Of a stretch of DNA of 5,181 nt, positions 4,503 to 5,181 are shown one piece after another; position 1 is the first letter of the stretch; every line of letters begins with the position of its first letter. The DNA comes from Anaerolineales bacterium. GTDB lineage: Bacteria; Chloroflexota; Anaerolineae; Anaerolineales; Villigracilaceae. The notes under the pieces were generated by a model. That model was given only the letters and a program-made list of their open reading frames with translations. It was not told the DNA's origin and did no database searches. The DNA is taken from assembly GCA_016928525.1 (NCBI GenBank), contig JAFGKO010000280.1:1-5181 (forward strand), given 5' to 3'. The translations under genes were made by a program, and so were the position numbers.

Positions 4503-5181
4503 TCACACGATTTCAACATCCAGGTCGCCGCAGATGTTGGTGAACAGAAGCCGGAAGATGGGCTGCGGCTCGATGGATAGAATGCGCTGCTGCTCCAGGT
4601 CGATGTACATGGCCTTGAGTAGAATCCGCGTGATTTCCCGCTGCTCAGCCAGTGTCGCGGCGTCCCACAGCGTGCCCAGGTTTTCCAAGTACTCGCCGGC
4701 TCTGACCAGGTGCGGGCTGTTGGGTAAGACGAGCGATGCCAGGCGGGATTGGAGCGCCGTCCGGATGGCGTCATATTCAGCATCATCGGCCAGACCGTCC
4801 ACATATGCTCGCTTCAGACGGCGCAGTTTCTCTTGAATCGCCGCGCGTTCACGGAGAATCGCCTCACGCTCGTTGGCATCCCCCGCCAGGTCCTCAATAC
4901 GCTGCTTCCAGTCCGGCGGCAGCACAATCCGCGACACAATCTCGCCCCACATGCCTTCCAGCTTGTCCGCGCGCAGCGAGATGGTCGGCACTGAACACTC
5001 GTAACCACGCCATTCCGCGGTGTGCCGCATATACCGCCACTGCCCCTGACTCTGGGTGGCATAGCAGCGCAGCGTCAGCTTGCAGATATGGCAGCGTGCG
5101 ATCCCTGCCAGGATATACACCTTGCGGGTCGTGCCCAGCGAGCGAGACTGCGCCCGCCGTCCGGCGCGTACTTCCTGGCAC
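4503..5181 (-). CDS. Large serine recombinase, C-terminal part (partial)
   Basis: The minus-strand frame stays open from the right edge to TGA at 4503-4505, giving 225 residues. The N-terminal catalytic domain and most of the DNA-binding recombinase domain lie outside. Counting from the first visible codon, a basic segment (Q2 to K20) and YILAGIARC (22-30) match the end of the recombinase domain leading into its zinc ribbon. C30 and C33 are followed by H53, where a Cys is usual, and C62 (RGYECSV). Next come ADKLEGMWGEIV (71-82) and a charged helical stretch (about 92-150) that should form the coiled coil used in synapsis. This resembles resolvase/invertase-superfamily integrases that move phages, conjugative elements and defence islands. 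GTG codons such as the one at 5120 are internal. It converges on the nuclease pair and has its own terminator. The recombinase may mobilise this island. Confidence 0.88.
   Translation of the reverse strand, partial: CQEVRAGRRAQSRSLGTTRKVYILAGIARCHICKLTLRCYATQSQGQWRYMRHTAEWRGYECSVPTISLRADKLEGMWGEIVSRIVLPPDWKQRIEDLAGDANEREAILRERAAIQEKLRRLKRAYVDGLADDAEYDAIRTALQSRLASLVLPNSPHLVRAGEYLENLGTLWDAATLAEQREITRILLKAMYIDLEQQRILSIEPQPIFRLLFTNICGDLDVEIV

Noticed and set aside
4471..4836. Plus-strand frame from GTG 4471 with GGAGG upstream
   Set aside because: It is antisense to the recombinase, is rich in Arg/Ser with low-complexity character, and resembles no protein.

Overview
The window looks like an accessory (defence- or mobile-island) segment of a bacterial chromosome or integrated element. 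It holds three protein genes outside mobile-element functions, one dead insertion sequence and the end of a large serine recombinase gene. The host cannot be fixed from sequence alone. The general style of the IS5-family transposase and of the recombinase would suit a Chloroflexota-like or similar environmental bacterium, but this is a weak impression. The insertion sequence is visibly more GC-rich than the genes on its right.

Layout, left to right. (1) 1-510, minus strand: the first 170 codons of a protein whose N-terminal region resembles the PUA/EVE-like reader domain found at the front of several modification-dependent or Mrr-type restriction proteins. It runs off the left edge. (2) 530-1398: a complete-length IS5-family element with 17-bp terminal inverted repeats and CTAG on both sides, inserted just upstream of the ribosome binding site of gene 1. 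Its transposase gene (minus strand) is dead: the catalytic glutamate codon now reads lysine, and five codons later the conserved tryptophan codon is an amber stop. (3) 1403-1723: about 320 bp without a convincing gene, containing three short perfect inverted repeats. (4) 1724-4376, plus strand: a two-gene unit with its own AT-rich -10 region and a structured leader. The first gene encodes a 475-residue protein with a C-terminal PD-(D/E)XK nuclease-like core and a large unrecognised N-terminal region. The second encodes a 373-residue CoiA-like PD-(D/E)XK nuclease with paired-cysteine zinc-binding motifs. (5) 4377-4502: a convergent intergenic gap with a TATAAT box, a 14-bp perfect palindrome and an intrinsic terminator for the minus strand. 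(6) 4503-5181, minus strand: the C-terminal 225 codons of a large serine recombinase, running off the right edge.

The most interesting feature is the nuclease pair. Two different nuclease-fold proteins are encoded in tandem, next to a serine recombinase and opposite a putative modified-base reader. This is the arrangement expected of an uncharacterised anti-phage or anti-plasmid system carried on a mobile island. No known named system is recognised, and the defence role is inferred from fold and context.
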